From Vreelandella zhanjiangensis DSM 21076 (GTDB lineage: Bacteria > Pseudomonadota > Gammaproteobacteria > Pseudomonadales > Halomonadaceae), in NCBI RefSeq assembly GCF_000377665.1, contig NZ_KB898653.1:62001-126000 (forward strand): a stretch of 64,000 nucleotides of DNA, in the 5' to 3' direction. A program made the translations under genes and the position numbers. Below, in pieces: positions 39,045 to 48,061 of the stretch. Position 1 is the first letter of the stretch; every line of letters begins with the position of its first letter. The notes below the pieces were generated by a model. That model did not search any database and was not told the origin of the DNA. It worked only from the letters and a program-made list of their open reading frames with translations.

Positions 39045-39923
39045 ATGGCCACTTCAAGTCGCGTACACAGCATGACCGCATTTGCCCGCACCGAGGAGGC
39101 CGCCCCTTGGGGCACGCTGCAAGTCGAAATTCGCTCTGTTAACCAGCGCTACCTGGAGCCCCATTTTCGCCTCCACGAAAGCCTGCGTGATCTTGAACCT
39201 GTTCTGCGTGAAACCCTGCGTACCCGCCTGGCACGAGGCAAAGTAGAGTGCAGCGTGCGCTTTGAAAGCGCTGAAACCGTGCAGGCCCCGGCGGTTAATA
39301 CCACTCGCTTAGCCGCTATCGTTGAGGCACTCAATGCCGTGCAGCAGCAGGTGCCCAGCGCGCTGGCACCTACGGCGCTTGAGCTGCTAAATCAGCCGGG
39401 CGTAATGGAAACTCAGCACCTGGACCAGGATGCTATCAAAACGGCCGCCAAGGCGCTGTTTGACCAAGCGCTTAATGAGTTGATCGACGCCCGCGCCCGG
39501 GAAGGCGAAAAGCTCGCCGAGATGATCGCCACTCGGCTAACGGCGGTAAATGAGCAGGTCGCTACGGTTAAAAGCCTGCTGCCGCAGATTCTGGAACGCC
39601 AGCGCGCCCAGCTGCTGGAACGCCTGGAAATCGCCAAAACCGAACTCGACCCCCAACGCCTGGAAGCCGAGCTAGTGCTGGTCGCGCAAAAGGCCGATGT
39701 AGATGAAGAGCTCGATCGTTTAACCACCCACGTAGGTGAAGTCAGCCGTCAGCTCGCTGAAAAAGGCCCCAAAGGCCGCCGCCTGGATTTCCTGATGCAG
39801 GAACTTAACCGCGAAGCCAACACGCTCTCGTCCAAGTCCGTAGTGGCTGAAACGACCCGCTGCGCGGTGGAGCTGAAGGTGTTGATTGAGCAGATGCGCG
39901 AGCAGATTCAGAATATTGAGTAA
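39045..39923 (+). CDS. yicC: YicC-family endoribonuclease
   Basis: YicC proteins are metal-dependent endoribonucleases; in E. coli YicC has been linked to decay of the small RNA RyhB. The N-terminus SMTAFARTEEAAPWGTLQVEIRSVN and RYLEPHFRLHESLRDLEP are family signatures, and the C-terminal DUF1732 domain shows GRRLDFLMQELNREANTLSSK and VELKVLIEQMREQIQNIE. Length 292 compares with 287 in E. coli. It is usually near gmk; here an 8-kb block separates the two. Confidence 0.94.
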   Translation: MATSSRVHSMTAFARTEEAAPWGTLQVEIRSVNQRYLEPHFRLHESLRDLEPVLRETLRTRLARGKVECSVRFESAETVQAPAVNTTRLAAIVEALNAVQQQVPSALAPTALELLNQPGVMETQHLDQDAIKTAAKALFDQALNELIDARAREGEKLAEMIATRLTAVNEQVATVKSLLPQILERQRAQLLERLEIAKTELDPQRLEAELVLVAQKADVDEELDRLTTHVGEVSRQLAEKGPKGRRLDFLMQELNREANTLSSKSVVAETTRCAVELKVLIEQMREQIQNIE

Positions 39924-40075
39924 CGAATGTTTGCGCAATGTTTGTTAAAGTAACTGTTCTAGGGGGCTTACCGCTAATAGCGCTCATAGATCACCGTGAA
40001 TTTAAGGCACACTACTGTTTGTTGCGCTTTTTATTCACCCATGTTGCTTTAAATAACGCTTGAGATCTGCACGCC

Positions 40076-42178
40076 ATGCATGAGCATCATGCCTCCTACA
40101 GTTTTACGTTGGTGGCGCTATCGTTGGGTATTGCCACTATTGCGTCATTCACGGCACTGGATCTGGCGGGTCGTGTGCGGGCAAGTAAAGGCGTGGCGCG
40201 CCACCTCTGGCTCTTGGGCGGTGCTTTTGCCATGGGAACGGGCATTTGGGCGATGCATTTTATCGGCATGCTCGCCATGGAAATGGCGGCTAGCATAGCC
40301 TACGACATTACTTTGACGCTTTTATCGCTGATCGCGGCGATTCTCTCCTCAGCGCTGGCATTGGCCATTGTTCAGACAGGGCGGCTTTCCAGTCTCCGGT
40401 TGGCGCTTGGCTCTCTGGTCATGGGGAGCGGGATATGTCTGATGCACTATGTAGGGATGACCGCCATGCAAACTCAGGGCTCGCTGCGCTATCAGCCGAG
40501 CCTTTTTCTGGTGTCGGTGGTAATTGCCATTTCAGCCTCAGCGTTAGCGCTATGGCTCGCTTTCCAGCTCAATCCGACCAGCATTCGTCGACCACCATTA
40601 TGGCAACGCGGCCTAGCGGCTCTGGTGATGGCCGTAGGCATCTCGGGTATGCACTACACCGGTATGGTGGCGGCTATCTACCCTGAAAACGGCATGTTGC
40701 CGGCGAACGGTGGTCTGTCTACTTATCCGCTCGCCATTACGGTAGCGTTGGTGTCGACCTGCATCATGCTTGCTGCTCTGATGATTTCGCTCTTCGATGC
40801 GCATATGTCGTCGCGCAATGCGCAGTTAGCGACTTCACTGCGTGAGGCCAATCTAGAGCTCAAGCACATGGTTTATCGCGATGCGCTGACGCAGTTGCCT
40901 AATCGACTGTTACTTGAGGAAAAACTTGATACACAGCTTGCGGCTCGTCTACCGGTGTTTGCGCTTTTCTTTGTCGATTTAGATCGCTTTAAGCATGTCA
41001 ATGATTCACTGGGACATCATATTGGCGATAAGCTGATTCAACAGGCCGCCGCCCGGCTGCAAGCAGCGGTTCGCGAAATTGATACGGTCGCGCGCGTTGG
41101 CGGCGACGAGTTCATGGTGTTGTCGGGAGATAACACCAGCAGAGAGGAGGCCGCAGCACTGGCGAAGCGTATCGTCAGTACGCTGGATAAGTCTTTCTTG
41201 ATTGCCAGCAGTGTCGTGAAGGTATCGTCTAGTGTAGGTATCAGCCTTTATCCCGAGCATGGCCAGGATAAACATGAACTGATGATTCACGCTGATGCCG
41301 CCATGTATAGCGCCAAACGGATGGGGCGCAATACGTTTCAGTTCTATGAGCCGGATATGGCGTCTCAGGAAGAGCGAAGCTTGCAGGTTGAAAGGCGCTT
41401 GCGCCTCGCCATTGGCACTGAGAGCTTGAGCCTTGCCTATCAGCCCAAGGTGGATGTCAAAACGGGACGCATCACCGGTGTAGAGGCGCTGCTGCGTTGG
41501 TACGATGAGGAGCTCGGTAACGTAACGCCGGATGAGATTATTCCCCTGGCAGAAGACACTGGGCTTATCTGGCCTATCGGCGAGTGGGTGCTTAACACCG
41601 CCTGCCGTTACGCTAAAGCGTGGGAAGATTCTACCGGCCAGGCCCTTCCCATGGCCGTCAATATCTCGGCGATGCAGCTCGATAATCGCCACTTTGTTGA
41701 TATGGTCAAACGAGTGCTCAACGAGACCAGCTTGCCACCCAACCGCCTTGAGCTTGAGTTAACCGAGAGCGCTCTGGTGTTAAATCCGGATAGCGCGCTA
41801 GATACACTCAATGAGCTTAGTGATCTGGGGGTTGCACTCTCCATCGATGATTTTGGTACGGGCTACTCGAATTTGGCCCAGCTAAGGCGCTTTCCTATCA
41901 AGCGTTTGAAAATTGACCGTACCTTCATGTCCGATGCCGTCACTAACCTACAGGATGCTGCCATCGTCAAAGCCGTGGTAGCGCTGGCGCATAGTCTCGA
42001 TTTACAGGTCGTGGCTGAAGGAATTGAGAACGAAGAACAGCTGGATTTAATCCGCCAACTGAAGAGTCATGAGTACCAGGGGTATCTGTGTAGTAAAGCG
42101 TTAACGGGTGAAGAGCTGACGAGCTTCTTTAAAAGTTACAAGCAAAAGCCAGCCTTGTGCTTGGATGTGTCATCTTAG
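40076..42178 (+). CDS. MHYT-GGDEF-EAL protein (c-di-GMP cyclase/phosphodiesterase with membrane sensor)
   Basis: A 700-residue inner-membrane signalling enzyme. Residues about 10-245 form seven helices containing three MHYT motifs (AMHFIG at 59-64, MHYVG about 123, MHYTG about 193), proposed to sense a diatomic gas through bound copper. A GGDEF domain follows with intact VGGDEF (about 341-346) and an RxxD inhibitory site five residues before it (REID). The EAL domain keeps GVEALLRW, ELTESAL, DDFGTGYSNL and VVAEGIE, so both activities could work. Nothing nearby shows its target. It is the first gene of the block inserted between yicC and gmk. Confidence 0.94.
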   Translation: MHEHHASYSFTLVALSLGIATIASFTALDLAGRVRASKGVARHLWLLGGAFAMGTGIWAMHFIGMLAMEMAASIAYDITLTLLSLIAAILSSALALAIVQTGRLSSLRLALGSLVMGSGICLMHYVGMTAMQTQGSLRYQPSLFLVSVVIAISASALALWLAFQLNPTSIRRPPLWQRGLAALVMAVGISGMHYTGMVAAIYPENGMLPANGGLSTYPLAITVALVSTCIMLAALMISLFDAHMSSRNAQLATSLREANLELKHMVYRDALTQLPNRLLLEEKLDTQLAARLPVFALFFVDLDRFKHVNDSLGHHIGDKLIQQAAARLQAAVREIDTVARVGGDEFMVLSGDNTSREEAAALAKRIVSTLDKSFLIASSVVKVSSSVGISLYPEHGQDKHELMIHADAAMYSAKRMGRNTFQFYEPDMASQEERSLQVERRLRLAIGTESLSLAYQPKVDVKTGRITGVEALLRWYDEELGNVTPDEIIPLAEDTGLIWPIGEWVLNTACRYAKAWEDSTGQALPMAVNISAMQLDNRHFVDMVKRVLNETSLPPNRLELELTESALVLNPDSALDTLNELSDLGVALSIDDFGTGYSNLAQLRRFPIKRLKIDRTFMSDAVTNLQDAAIVKAVVALAHSLDLQVVAEGIENEEQLDLIRQLKSHEYQGYLCSKALTGEELTSFFKSYKQKPALCLDVSS

Positions 42179-42592
42179 GTGATGACAATAATATAAAGCT
42201 GCTTAGGGGCGCTATCGTCATTATCAGGTACCAGCGTAGGCGGCTGGTACGCGATGTGGGCTTCATATCACCTCTAATGCCAGAGGGGTTGGCAATTGAA
42301 GTGAGGGTGAGATAGGTTTATATCTGCGCACCGGACATCTTGAAAACCGGGTGCAAGCTTGCGGTCTCATGCCATTGCTGGTGAACCCCATACCCTGATT
42401 AATTGCGGCAGGCGTTTTTGTGTTGGGACTGATTGTTTTCTTGATAAGGCTTAAAAAGCTTTGATTGATGCTTTTATATTAACGTCATCTTTCAAGGTGG
42501 CTTCGGTTGATAGTGAAGCGGTTCATGAAGTCGGCTATTTACGGTACTTATCACTGTGAATCAGACAATATGTAGGTATTGTGAGTGTTGCT
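42179..42592. other. Gene-free interval with one hairpin
   Basis: A 414-bp stretch between the MHYT-GGDEF-EAL gene and the convergent DUF1016 gene. It holds a perfect 8-bp stem GTACCAGC / GCTGGTAC (42228-42250, 7-base loop) 50 bases after the upstream stop and no open frame I can support. Composition is more AT-rich than the flanks. It may include gene remnants; I recognise none, and no c-di-GMP riboswitch. Confidence 0.5.
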
Positions 42593-43633
42593 TTATTCCG
42601 GTGCCTGCTGTTGAAGCTGCTCAACAGCCTTCGCCCGCTCACGCTCCAACTCACGTTTGAGCTCTTCCTCGGAAGGCAAATACGGCAGATACTTCGCCGC
42701 AAACAGCTGCTTCTGATCAGCAAGTACTGAGTACTTCACCACGGCTTCGCTTTTCTCACTGCATAGCACCAAGCCGATGGTGGGGTTGTCATCGCTGCCT
42801 TTGCGCTGTTCATCGTATAGGCGCACGTAGGTATCCATCTGGCCGATATCCTGATGCTTGAGCTTACCGAGCTTTAAATCCACCAGCAAAAAGCACTTCA
42901 GTTTGAAGTTGTAGAACACCAAGTCGATGTAGAAGTCCTCATCATCAAAACGGAGGCGCTGCTGGCGCTCCACAAAGGCAAAGCCTTTGCCCAGCTCCAG
43001 TAAAAACTGCTGCAGGTTGCTGATAATCGCTTGCTCTAGCTGGCTTTCCTGGTAGGTTTTATCCTGCAGGTTGAGGAAATCCAGGATGTAAGGGTCGCGC
43101 AGGTAGTCCTTGGCGGTTTCCGCCAGCGGCTGGGTGTTTGCCTTTGCTTCCTGTTCTACCAGCGCCTTATCCTGACTGGCTAGCAGGCGCTCGTAGTAGA
43201 GGGCGCTAATCTGGCGCTCTAAAGCTCTCGCGCTCCAGCTTTGGTTGATGGTCTCTTGCAAATACCAGTCGCGGGCTTGGGCATTTTCCACCCGCAACAG
43301 GGTGCGGTAGTGGGTCCAGCTCAATTCGGTACGCACTGCGTTCCGTTTTGAATAGTTTTGATAAAACTGGCGCATATTACGTAGGTTGCGCACATCAAAG
43401 CCCTTACCCAGCCGTTCGGTTAGCTGTTTCGAAAGCTGCTGTAGCTGCTGCTTGCCGTATTCCGCACGGCTATTGCCTTGTTGCTCATGCTCGATAATCA
43501 AGCGGCCTATTTCCCAGTAGCTTTGCACCATGGCTGTGTTGACGGCTTGGCGCACCTGTCCGCGTGCTTGTTCTATCTGCTGGGTAATTGCGCTAACAAG
43601 GTCGCTAAAGGCCGCTGGGTTCTGCTCAGTCAT
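42593..43633 (-). CDS. DUF1016/YhcG-type PD-(D/E)xK nuclease
   Basis: A 346-residue protein of the YhcG family. The N-terminal DUF1016_N domain (VNTAMVQSYWEIGRLIIEHEQ, then GFDVRNLRNMRQFYQ) is followed by a PD-(D/E)xK nuclease-like domain with FYIDLVFYNFKLKCFLLVDLKLGKL, where Asp-x-Lys (DLK) is the presumed catalytic pair, and GQMDTYVRLYDE. The C-terminus is a charged helix. Family members often sit near restriction-modification or other mobile genes, but none is present here. The ATG at 43633 with GAGG eight bases ahead is preferred over a TTG at 43666. Confidence 0.88.
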   Translation of the reverse strand: MTEQNPAAFSDLVSAITQQIEQARGQVRQAVNTAMVQSYWEIGRLIIEHEQQGNSRAEYGKQQLQQLSKQLTERLGKGFDVRNLRNMRQFYQNYSKRNAVRTELSWTHYRTLLRVENAQARDWYLQETINQSWSARALERQISALYYERLLASQDKALVEQEAKANTQPLAETAKDYLRDPYILDFLNLQDKTYQESQLEQAIISNLQQFLLELGKGFAFVERQQRLRFDDEDFYIDLVFYNFKLKCFLLVDLKLGKLKHQDIGQMDTYVRLYDEQRKGSDDNPTIGLVLCSEKSEAVVKYSVLADQKQLFAAKYLPYLPSEEELKRELERERAKAVEQLQQQAPE

Positions 43634-43833
43634 AGGCTTAACCTCAGGCGTAATAAAAGATGGCAACTAGGTCGGCCTCAACAATAGCAAATTTTACCTG
43701 TGAAAATATAAGCGTAAGCCGCCGCTAAACTGACCGCTTGAAGAAGACATCAGCCGTTAAGCATTAGCCGATACGTAGATACGCACCCATCAATTTCCTA
43801 GAACGATCCAAAGAAAACTATTCGCTCCTCATC

Positions 43834-43858
43834 CTTTGGCTTAGGTTTTAAGCTAAAG
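43834..43858 (+). promoter_or_regulatory. Leader hairpin or operator before pirin gene
   Basis: A 10-bp inverted repeat CTTTGGCTTA / TAAGCTAAAG (one wobble) with a 5-base spacer, ending 21 bases before the pirin ATG and 9 bases before its AAGGAG ribosome site. Could be an operator or a leader stem-loop. Confidence 0.4.
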
Positions 43859-43879
43859 GTAATCGTTAAGGAGTATTTT

Positions 43880-44755
43880 ATGTCGGACTTATCCGTAAGC
43901 TCAGTTCGCCGCGTTATAGCGCTGCACCCGGCCCACCGTGATGATATCGGTGATTTAACCACTCGGCGGCCCCTGCCTGCGCGTCAGCTTGAGCAGCTTG
44001 ATCCTTTTCTGTTTCTGAATCATCACGGCCCGCAGGTTTACCCGGCCAACAATCAAGGCTTGCCGTTTGGTCCGCACCCACACCGCGGCTTCGAGACGGT
44101 GACGTTTATTCTGGAAGGCTCGCTTGCTCATGCTGATAGCGCTAAGCACCAGAGCGTGATTCATAAAGGCGGCGTGCAGTGGATGACCGCGGGCAGCGGT
44201 ATCGTGCATGCGGAAATTTCGCCGCCTGAGTTTTTACGTGACGGTGGCCCGCTGGAAATTCTGCAGCTGTGGATCAATCTGCCCGCGCGCCTGAAAATGA
44301 GCGAGCCGCGCTATGTGGGCTTACAGCAGGATTCAATCCCGGCGATTACGCTGCCGAGCGGCGCTGAGCTAAACCTGATCGCCGGGGAGTGGGGCGATAC
44401 GCGCGGCCCTATCGAGTCGTTAACCAACGTGTTTATGTCGACACTTAAGCTGCCTGCCGGGTCGCGCGAGCAGTTGCCCGTTGCCTCAGGGCGGCAGGTG
44501 TTTCTGTATATCGTGAATGGCGACGTTACGGTGAGTGGTGAGCCTGCCAAGCCTCACCAACTGGTCGAGCTGGACCGGGATGGCGAGAGCATTGTGATTG
44601 AAGCCGCAAGCGACGCCCAGCTGCTGTTTGGTCATGGTGATGTCATCGACGAGCCGGTCTACTCCCACGGGCCGTTTGTGATGAATACCCGGGATGAGAT
44701 CGTTCAGGCCGTCGAGGACTATCAGGCCGGAAAATTTGGTGGGCTGAGCGCTTAG
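43880..44755 (+). CDS. Pirin family protein
   Basis: A bicupin iron-binding protein; bacterial pirins have been assigned quercetin 2,3-dioxygenase activity or regulatory roles. The metal-ligand motifs are GPHPHRGFETVTFILEG and GSGIVHAEISP (two His, then His and Glu). The N-terminal RRVIALHPAHR and DPFLFLNHHGP stretches are typical. Length 291 is ordinary. AAGGAG precedes the ATG, and an inverted repeat precedes that. It converges on the glycosylase gene 11 bp downstream. Substrate unknown. Confidence 0.92.
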   Translation: MSDLSVSSVRRVIALHPAHRDDIGDLTTRRPLPARQLEQLDPFLFLNHHGPQVYPANNQGLPFGPHPHRGFETVTFILEGSLAHADSAKHQSVIHKGGVQWMTAGSGIVHAEISPPEFLRDGGPLEILQLWINLPARLKMSEPRYVGLQQDSIPAITLPSGAELNLIAGEWGDTRGPIESLTNVFMSTLKLPAGSREQLPVASGRQVFLYIVNGDVTVSGEPAKPHQLVELDRDGESIVIEAASDAQLLFGHGDVIDEPVYSHGPFVMNTRDEIVQAVEDYQAGKFGGLSA

Positions 44756-44766
44756 TGGCTTTCGCC

Positions 44767-45378
44767 TTAAACCGGTTCGCCGCGATAGTAGTGCCACAAA
44801 AACAGCGAGCCCACGCTGCGCCAGGGCGCCCAGTGTTCCACAAGCTTTCGCGCCTGCTGGGGTGTGGGTTTGTCGTCAAGGCCCTTTAGGCGGCCTAATG
44901 CTACGCGCAGGGCAAGGTCGTCGGCGGGGAAGATGTCCGGGCGTTTGAGTGAGAACATCAGGTAGATTTCCGCACTCCAGCGCCCAAAGCCGCGCAGTTG
45001 GGTAATCGTGATAATCACTTCTTCATCGCTTAGATGCTCAAGCCCGTCGGCACTGAAGGTGCCTGCAAGTTCTGCTTCTGCAAGCCCCTTGGCGTACTCG
45101 ATTTTGCGCCACGAGAGACCCGCATCGCGTAGTGCCTGACCTTCTGTGTCGATGACCGCCTTGGCGTGCAGCTCGGGCAGCAGGGTGTTCACCCGGCCCA
45201 TAATCGCGCGGGCTGCTTCGGTGGAAAGCTGCTGACTAACGATGGTGGAGAAAAATGTCGCAAAGCCTTTGTCACGCACGCGTGGTGAAGGCGCACCCAC
45301 CAGCGGAAGGGCGCGGGCGATATCCGGGTCAACCTTGGCTAACGCCTGCATGGCGTGTTCGATTGTTTCAGGGGTCAT
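44767..45378 (-). CDS. DNA-3-methyladenine glycosylase II-like (AlkA-type HhH-GPD)
   Basis: A base-excision repair glycosylase removing alkylated bases. It has the helix-hairpin-helix-GPD motif: LRGFGRWSAEIYLMF (about residues 128-142) followed by RPDIFPADDLALRVALG, with probable catalytic Asp154. Upstream SPRVRDKGFATFFSTIVSQQLS is the typical glycosylase core. At 203 residues it lacks the N-terminal domain of E. coli AlkA and resembles the short single-domain type. AAGGAAGG precedes the start. Confidence 0.9.
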   Translation of the reverse strand: MTPETIEHAMQALAKVDPDIARALPLVGAPSPRVRDKGFATFFSTIVSQQLSTEAARAIMGRVNTLLPELHAKAVIDTEGQALRDAGLSWRKIEYAKGLAEAELAGTFSADGLEHLSDEEVIITITQLRGFGRWSAEIYLMFSLKRPDIFPADDLALRVALGRLKGLDDKPTPQQARKLVEHWAPWRSVGSLFLWHYYRGEPV

Positions 45379-45470
45379 AAACGGCCTTCCTTATGTAGAA
45401 CATCGATAGGCGTTGGTGTTTATTAAGCCTGCAAACCTGGGCGTGCTTCAATGGGTAGCTCGTTAAAGTG

Positions 45471-45492
45471 AAATATTCGCCTGCTAATATTT
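45471..45492. promoter_or_regulatory. Inverted repeat upstream of MFS exporter (AAATATT-N8-AATATTT)
   Basis: A perfect 7-bp AT-rich inverted repeat in the 207-bp divergent gap between the glycosylase and MFS genes, 94 bases before the latter. Possibly an operator; no regulator gene is adjacent. Confidence 0.3.
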
Positions 45493-45585
45493 TGCTGAAC
45501 ATATTTATACTTTCGTCTAGTCTTGCGATCATTATCTGTTAGCCATTAGCAAGAGCAGCACGCTAGGCGTGCGTTGGGAGAAAAA

Positions 45586-46788
45586 ATGCAAGAGTCGACC
45601 CAGGGGCTGGCGCGCAATCCGCGTCTGGCCGAATTCGCCTTGGCGCTAGGTGGGTTTGGTATCGGCACCAGTGAGTTTGTGATCATGGGGCTGATGAACC
45701 GCGTCGCGGGTGATCTGGCGGTCAGTGTGCCGCAGGTCGGCTACGCAATCAGCAGCTATGCGCTGGGCGTTGTGGTAGGGGCGCCGCTGATTTCCGCCCT
45801 GGCCGCGCGCGTGCCCAAGCGGGCGTTACTGATTGTTTTGATGCTGGTATTTGCCGTGGGCAATATTGCCAGTGCCATGGCGCCGGGGTTCTGGTCGTTT
45901 GTGGGGCTGCGCTTTATCGCGGGCCTGCCGCATGGCGCTTACTTTGGTGTGGCCGCGCTGGTTGCTGCGGGAGCCGTGCCGGTTGATCAGCGCGCCCGGG
46001 CCATTTCACGGGTCATGCTGGGCTTGACGACGGCCATCTTGATTGGCGCGCCGCTAGGCACCTGGGCGGGAAATCAGTTTGGCTGGCAGATCGCCTTTGT
46101 CGGTGTAGGCGTCATTGCCTTGCTGACAGCTATGTTGATTCGGCTATGGGTACCTGTACAACCCTTCGATGCACTGGCAAGCCCGTTGCGTGAGCTGTCG
46201 GCGCTGGTGAAACAGCGCGTGCTGGTGACGGTTGCGATTGCCTGCGTAGGATGTGGCGGCATGTTCTCGATTTTCAGCTACGTGATGCCGACATTGACGC
46301 AACAGGCGGGCATGAGCGAGGCACTGGGCCCGCTGGTGCTGGTGATTTTCGGCATTGGATCGATTATCGGTAATCTGGTCGGCGGGCGCATGGCTGACAA
46401 GAACCTGATGCGTGCTATTCCGCGCATCCTGATCTGGTGCGCCGTTATTCAGGGCGGGTACTACTTTGCCGCCGATTACGTCTGGTCAGGGCTCTTGTTT
46501 GTCGGCCTGGTGGGCACCTGTATGGCGCTTGCCCCGTCACTGCAAACCCGGTTAATGGATGTGGCGGGCAATGCTCAGACCATGGCGGCTTCGCTTAACC
46601 ATGCGGCGTTCAACGGTGCTAATGCCTTGGGTGCCTGGCTTGCCGGGCTGGTGATCAGCGCAGGCTTTGACTGGTCGAGCACGGGGCCGGTTGGCACTGG
46701 TCTGGCGCTGTGTGGACTGGCTATTTTCTTCTTCGGAAAATGGCTTGAAAAACGTAGCCCTGAGCCGGTAGCCGCCCACGCCCGGTAG
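45586..46788 (+). CDS. MFS transporter, AraJ-like (DHA1 family)
   Basis: A twelve-helix major facilitator resembling E. coli AraJ and related sugar or drug exporters. Typical segments are LALGGFGIGTSEFVIMGL, YALGVVVGAPLISALAARVPKR, the FIAGLPHGAYFGV motif and, in the C-terminal half, FGIGSIIGNLVGGRMADK. The ATG at 45586 has GGGAG five bases ahead, giving 400 residues. Substrate is unknown. Confidence 0.9.
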   Translation: MQESTQGLARNPRLAEFALALGGFGIGTSEFVIMGLMNRVAGDLAVSVPQVGYAISSYALGVVVGAPLISALAARVPKRALLIVLMLVFAVGNIASAMAPGFWSFVGLRFIAGLPHGAYFGVAALVAAGAVPVDQRARAISRVMLGLTTAILIGAPLGTWAGNQFGWQIAFVGVGVIALLTAMLIRLWVPVQPFDALASPLRELSALVKQRVLVTVAIACVGCGGMFSIFSYVMPTLTQQAGMSEALGPLVLVIFGIGSIIGNLVGGRMADKNLMRAIPRILIWCAVIQGGYYFAADYVWSGLLFVGLVGTCMALAPSLQTRLMDVAGNAQTMAASLNHAAFNGANALGAWLAGLVISAGFDWSSTGPVGTGLALCGLAIFFFGKWLEKRSPEPVAAHAR

Positions 46789-46857
46789 CGCGAAAGTGGC
46801 AAAATAGCCTAATCGTCTCTACTGTGTATAGGGTGCAACCCATAAGGAGGTGACCCC

Positions 46858-47109
46858 ATGCATACTCAAATGACGAAAAAATCGCGTATTTTGACCCTCA
46901 GTGCTATTGCCGCATTAACGCTAGGCTTAGCAGGCTGCGGTACAACCACCGGTGAGCGTGCGGCCAGCGGCGCAGGTGTTGGCGCGGCGGTAGGCGCCGG
47001 GGCTGCGGCGGTAACCGGCGGCAGCATTGGTCAGGGTGCGGTGATCGGCGGCGGCGTTGGCGCAGCTACCGGTGCCGCGACCGACCGAGAAGATATCAGC
47101 CTGGATTAA
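46858..47109 (+). CDS. Small glycine-zipper lipoprotein
   Basis: An 83-residue predicted outer- or inner-membrane lipoprotein. Lipobox LAGC places the lipidated Cys at residue 27. After TTTGERAASG comes a long Gly/Ala-rich glycine-zipper segment (GVGAAVGAGAAAV, then GGGVGAATGAATD), as in YMGG-like and OmpA-associated small proteins, ending in an acidic tail. AAGGAGGTG gives a strong ribosome site. Likely an envelope-stress or structural lipoprotein; specific role unknown. Confidence 0.85.
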   Translation: MHTQMTKKSRILTLSAIAALTLGLAGCGTTTGERAASGAGVGAAVGAGAAAVTGGSIGQGAVIGGGVGAATGAATDREDISLD

Positions 47110-47185
47110 GCGTTATATCCAGCACCGGCTATGATGCAACCGGTATGCAACCGCGTTAGCGAAATAGATGTTAACGAGATAGATG

Positions 47186-47881
47186 TTAACGACATAGCCT
47201 GAAGCCGCGCATGCCCATATGAAAATGATCGGCGTGCGCGGCGTTATAATCAGGCCCCAATACGTTACCAAACGTGCCGCAAGCCCCATCCCGCGCTGCC
47301 CGTAAAAATTCTCCAACGCTTCCTTCCTCATCCCAGTTATTGATCAGCGTAATGCGCTGTCCATTCTCGAATCGAAAGCCGATGACATCCAGCGCTTCAG
47401 CGGTCGCGTGTTCGCTGCGCCGGGCGTTTTCTCGGTGATAGATATTACGGCAGGCGAAGCTGCCCACGTGATCAACCTGGCGAACAGGGCTGCCCATTAT
47501 TTCCTGGGCCGCAGGCTGTAACTCATGGCGTTCATACATCACCCAGGCAAGGGCCAGCGGGCAGGTGGCAACAAAGCTTTGGTTAAACCGTACGCTGCTG
47601 GACTGCATACGCACAACATTGGTGAGCGGGCAGCTTGCCGTGGGCGCGTAATCGGCAAGGGGTGTATAGCTAAGTTCGCCATCGGGCACGGTATCCAGCG
47701 CGGCCAGGCAGGCCTCTCTGTCACCGCTTAAACGTTTGATTTTCAGCTGAGTAATGGGAGTGATTGGGTCATCGACATAGAGAGGAGCCCACGGCGCCCA
47801 GTGGCGAGGGATTTCGATAATGCCTTTCTGTACGGCTACCCCAACGGCAATCAGCAATAATATAAACAGCGTGCTGCGCAT
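47186..47881 (-). CDS. Extensin-like C-terminal domain protein
   Basis: A 231-residue protein with an N-terminal signal anchor (about residues 4-20) and the bacterial extensin-like domain. Family features are CLAALDTVPDGE, CPLTNVVRM, HVGSFACRNIYHRENARRSEHATAEALDVIGF and the closing NAAHADHFHMG. The S-EHATAEALD and HADHFH motifs resemble the zinc site of M15/LAS-type peptidases acting on peptidoglycan, so a cell-wall hydrolase role is possible but not established. AAGGAGGT precedes the start. Confidence 0.88.
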   Translation of the reverse strand: MRSTLFILLLIAVGVAVQKGIIEIPRHWAPWAPLYVDDPITPITQLKIKRLSGDREACLAALDTVPDGELSYTPLADYAPTASCPLTNVVRMQSSSVRFNQSFVATCPLALAWVMYERHELQPAAQEIMGSPVRQVDHVGSFACRNIYHRENARRSEHATAEALDVIGFRFENGQRITLINNWDEEGSVGEFLRAARDGACGTFGNVLGPDYNAAHADHFHMGMRGFRLCR

Positions 47882-48061
47882 CTAACCTCCTTGTGTATTC
47901 ACGCAAACGCTACAGTCCACGCGGTGGGTGTGCGATACTGCGCACCTTTATAAACTTGTTGCTGGGCTACTTGTTTCGCCCACTATGTTTTTTAAGCCGT
48001 GTTTTTTAAACTAAGTTTTTTTAAACCATGTTTTCTTTTTCGCTAACTAGGGAAGCGCTTA

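Noticed and set aside
42179..42592. c-di-GMP riboswitch after the GGDEF-EAL gene
   Set aside because: The conserved GEMM core could not be found, and the interval lies between convergent genes rather than ahead of one.
40076..47881. Genomic island or prophage
   Set aside because: No integrase, transposase, tRNA, direct-repeat ends or phage genes were seen; the genes look like ordinary accessory genes.
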